This document shows positions 15,019 through 15,812 of a DNA stretch of 15,812 nucleotides, one piece after another. Under the pieces are notes generated by a model, which saw only the letters and a list, made by a program, of their open reading frames with translations, was not told where the DNA came from and did no database searches. This stretch comes from Gammaproteobacteria bacterium (lineage in GTDB: Bacteria; Pseudomonadota; Gammaproteobacteria; Pseudomonadales; UBA7434), in the NCBI GenBank assembly GCA_024280785.1, contig JAJRPK010000087.1, positions 1 through 15,812 on the forward strand, given 5' to 3'. Position numbers and translations under genes: made by a program. Each line of letters begins with the position of its first letter. The stretch's first letter is position 1.

Positions 15019-15812
15019 GTGCGAGTATGGGCGGTTGCCAATCAAAAAGGTGGAGTTGGTAAAACAACGTCGACTGTTTGCTTAGGTGGTTTATTGGTTG
15101 AGCAAGGTTATAAGGTGCTACTGCTTGACCTTGACCCACACGGTTCTTTAACGAGCTACTTTGGTTATGACCCGGATTCATTAAGTGCCAGTAGTTATCA
15201 GCTGTTTCAGGGCGATGGTTTGACCGTCGCAGACGATGTGCAAGCCTTAGTCACGAGTACCAGCGTTCCGGGTTTGAGTTTAATTCCAACGTCACCCGCG
15301 TTGGCAACGGTAGAGAGACAGATGACCGGTAAAGATGGCATGGGTTTGCGAGTTGGTAAAGCGATGAAAGTCATCGATGGCAAATACGATTACGTGTTAC
15401 TCGATTGTCCACCGGTCTTAGGTGTGCTAATGATTAATGCTCTAGCGGCCTGTGAAAAACTTATTATTCCTGTACAAACAGAATTTTTGGCACTCAAGGG
15501 ATTGGAGCGAATGACACGCACATTACTTATGATTCAAAAAGCCCGTTCGCAGCCCTTATCCTATACGATTGTGCCGACGATGTTTGATCGTCGTACACAA
15601 GCGTCCACATCTTCTTTGAACACCTTAAGAAAACAGTATTCAGAACACTTATGGCGTTCGGCGGTTCCTGTTGATACGCGGCTGCGTGACGCAAGCAAGC
15701 AAGGTAAAGTCCCGTCACAATTTGAATCTGAAAGCAGAGCAGTACGAGCATATCGGCAATTACTGACTCATTTGCTTCAAGAGCAAAAGCAACGCGACAA
15801 GTTGTTAACGGC
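15019..15812 (+). CDS. ParA/ParC-like ATPase of the flagellar-chemotaxis cluster (3' end outside the window)
   Basis: The frame is open for 264 codons to the window edge and is probably almost complete, since relatives are about 260-265 residues long. The start GTG has AGGAG seven bases upstream. The deviant Walker A motif ANQKGGVGKTT is at residues 7-17; DLDPHGSLTSYFGYDP (about 37-52) is the switch I region and DYVLLDCPP the Walker B/switch II. A ParA-like gene after motC-motD is typical of Pseudomonas-type clusters. Related ParC proteins in Vibrio bring chemotaxis arrays to the pole. The motif set and context support that role here, although no chemotaxis gene lies within the window. A chromosomal partitioning role is less likely, because no parB or parS site is seen. 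Confidence 0.9.
   Translation, partial: MRVWAVANQKGGVGKTTSTVCLGGLLVEQGYKVLLLDLDPHGSLTSYFGYDPDSLSASSYQLFQGDGLTVADDVQALVTSTSVPGLSLIPTSPALATVERQMTGKDGMGLRVGKAMKVIDGKYDYVLLDCPPVLGVLMINALAACEKLIIPVQTEFLALKGLERMTRTLLMIQKARSQPLSYTIVPTMFDRRTQASTSSLNTLRKQYSEHLWRSAVPVDTRLRDASKQGKVPSQFESESRAVRAYRQLLTHLLQEQKQRDKLLT

Noticed and set aside
15019..15812. The last gene as a chromosomal ParA next to a replication origin
   Set aside because: It follows motD, no parB, gidA/gidB or parS-like site is present, and the sequence fits the flagellar-chemotaxis ParA group.

Overview
The window looks like chromosomal DNA of a polar-flagellated, probably marine gammaproteobacterium. The evidence is the gene order flhB / flhA-flhF-flhG-fliA / motC-motD-parA, which is the layout of Pseudomonas-like bacteria, together with the protein sequences and moderate GC content. 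I cannot name the genus. No rRNA, tRNA, CRISPR array, insertion sequence or phage gene is visible.

Bases 1-4416 form an accessory metabolic locus. Four genes on the minus strand run in one direction: a sulfotransferase-family protein, a short-chain dehydrogenase/reductase, a luciferase-like (possibly F420-dependent) oxidoreductase, and the start of an amidohydrolase that leaves the window at base 1. A TetR-type repressor is transcribed divergently from a 298-bp control region with several small dyads. This is the usual layout of a repressor-controlled catabolic or detoxification operon. Its substrate cannot be read from the sequence.

Bases 4417-15812 form a flagellar locus on the plus strand. 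FlhB and FlhA are the two large membrane proteins of the flagellar export gate. Each is preceded by a sigma-54-type -24/-12 element (GG-N10-GC), the better one lying before flhB. FlhF and FlhG set the place and number of polar flagella, and FliA is the sigma-28 factor for late flagellar genes. MotC and MotD form a stator pair, and the last gene, cut by the window edge, is a ParA/ParC-like ATPase of the kind that positions chemotaxis arrays at the pole.

Several features depart from the familiar arrangement. The chemotaxis genes cheY-cheZ-cheA-cheB, which normally sit between fliA and motC, are absent. Their place is taken by a 283-bp spacer and one unrecognised 221-residue protein with an Asn-Pro-Asn-Gly repeat. 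flhB is not preceded by fliR but by the TetR gene. FlhF keeps its P-loop and DTAG motif but has lost the usual residues in three other nucleotide-binding loops, and FlhG lacks a visible DQAxxLR-type FlhF-activating helix. FlhB has NPEH at its autocleavage site where NPTH is the textbook form. MotD carries a tail of about 125 residues after its OmpA-like domain. The parA-like gene has a 394-bp leader with a hairpin and a perfect 14-bp palindrome lying on its candidate -10 element.
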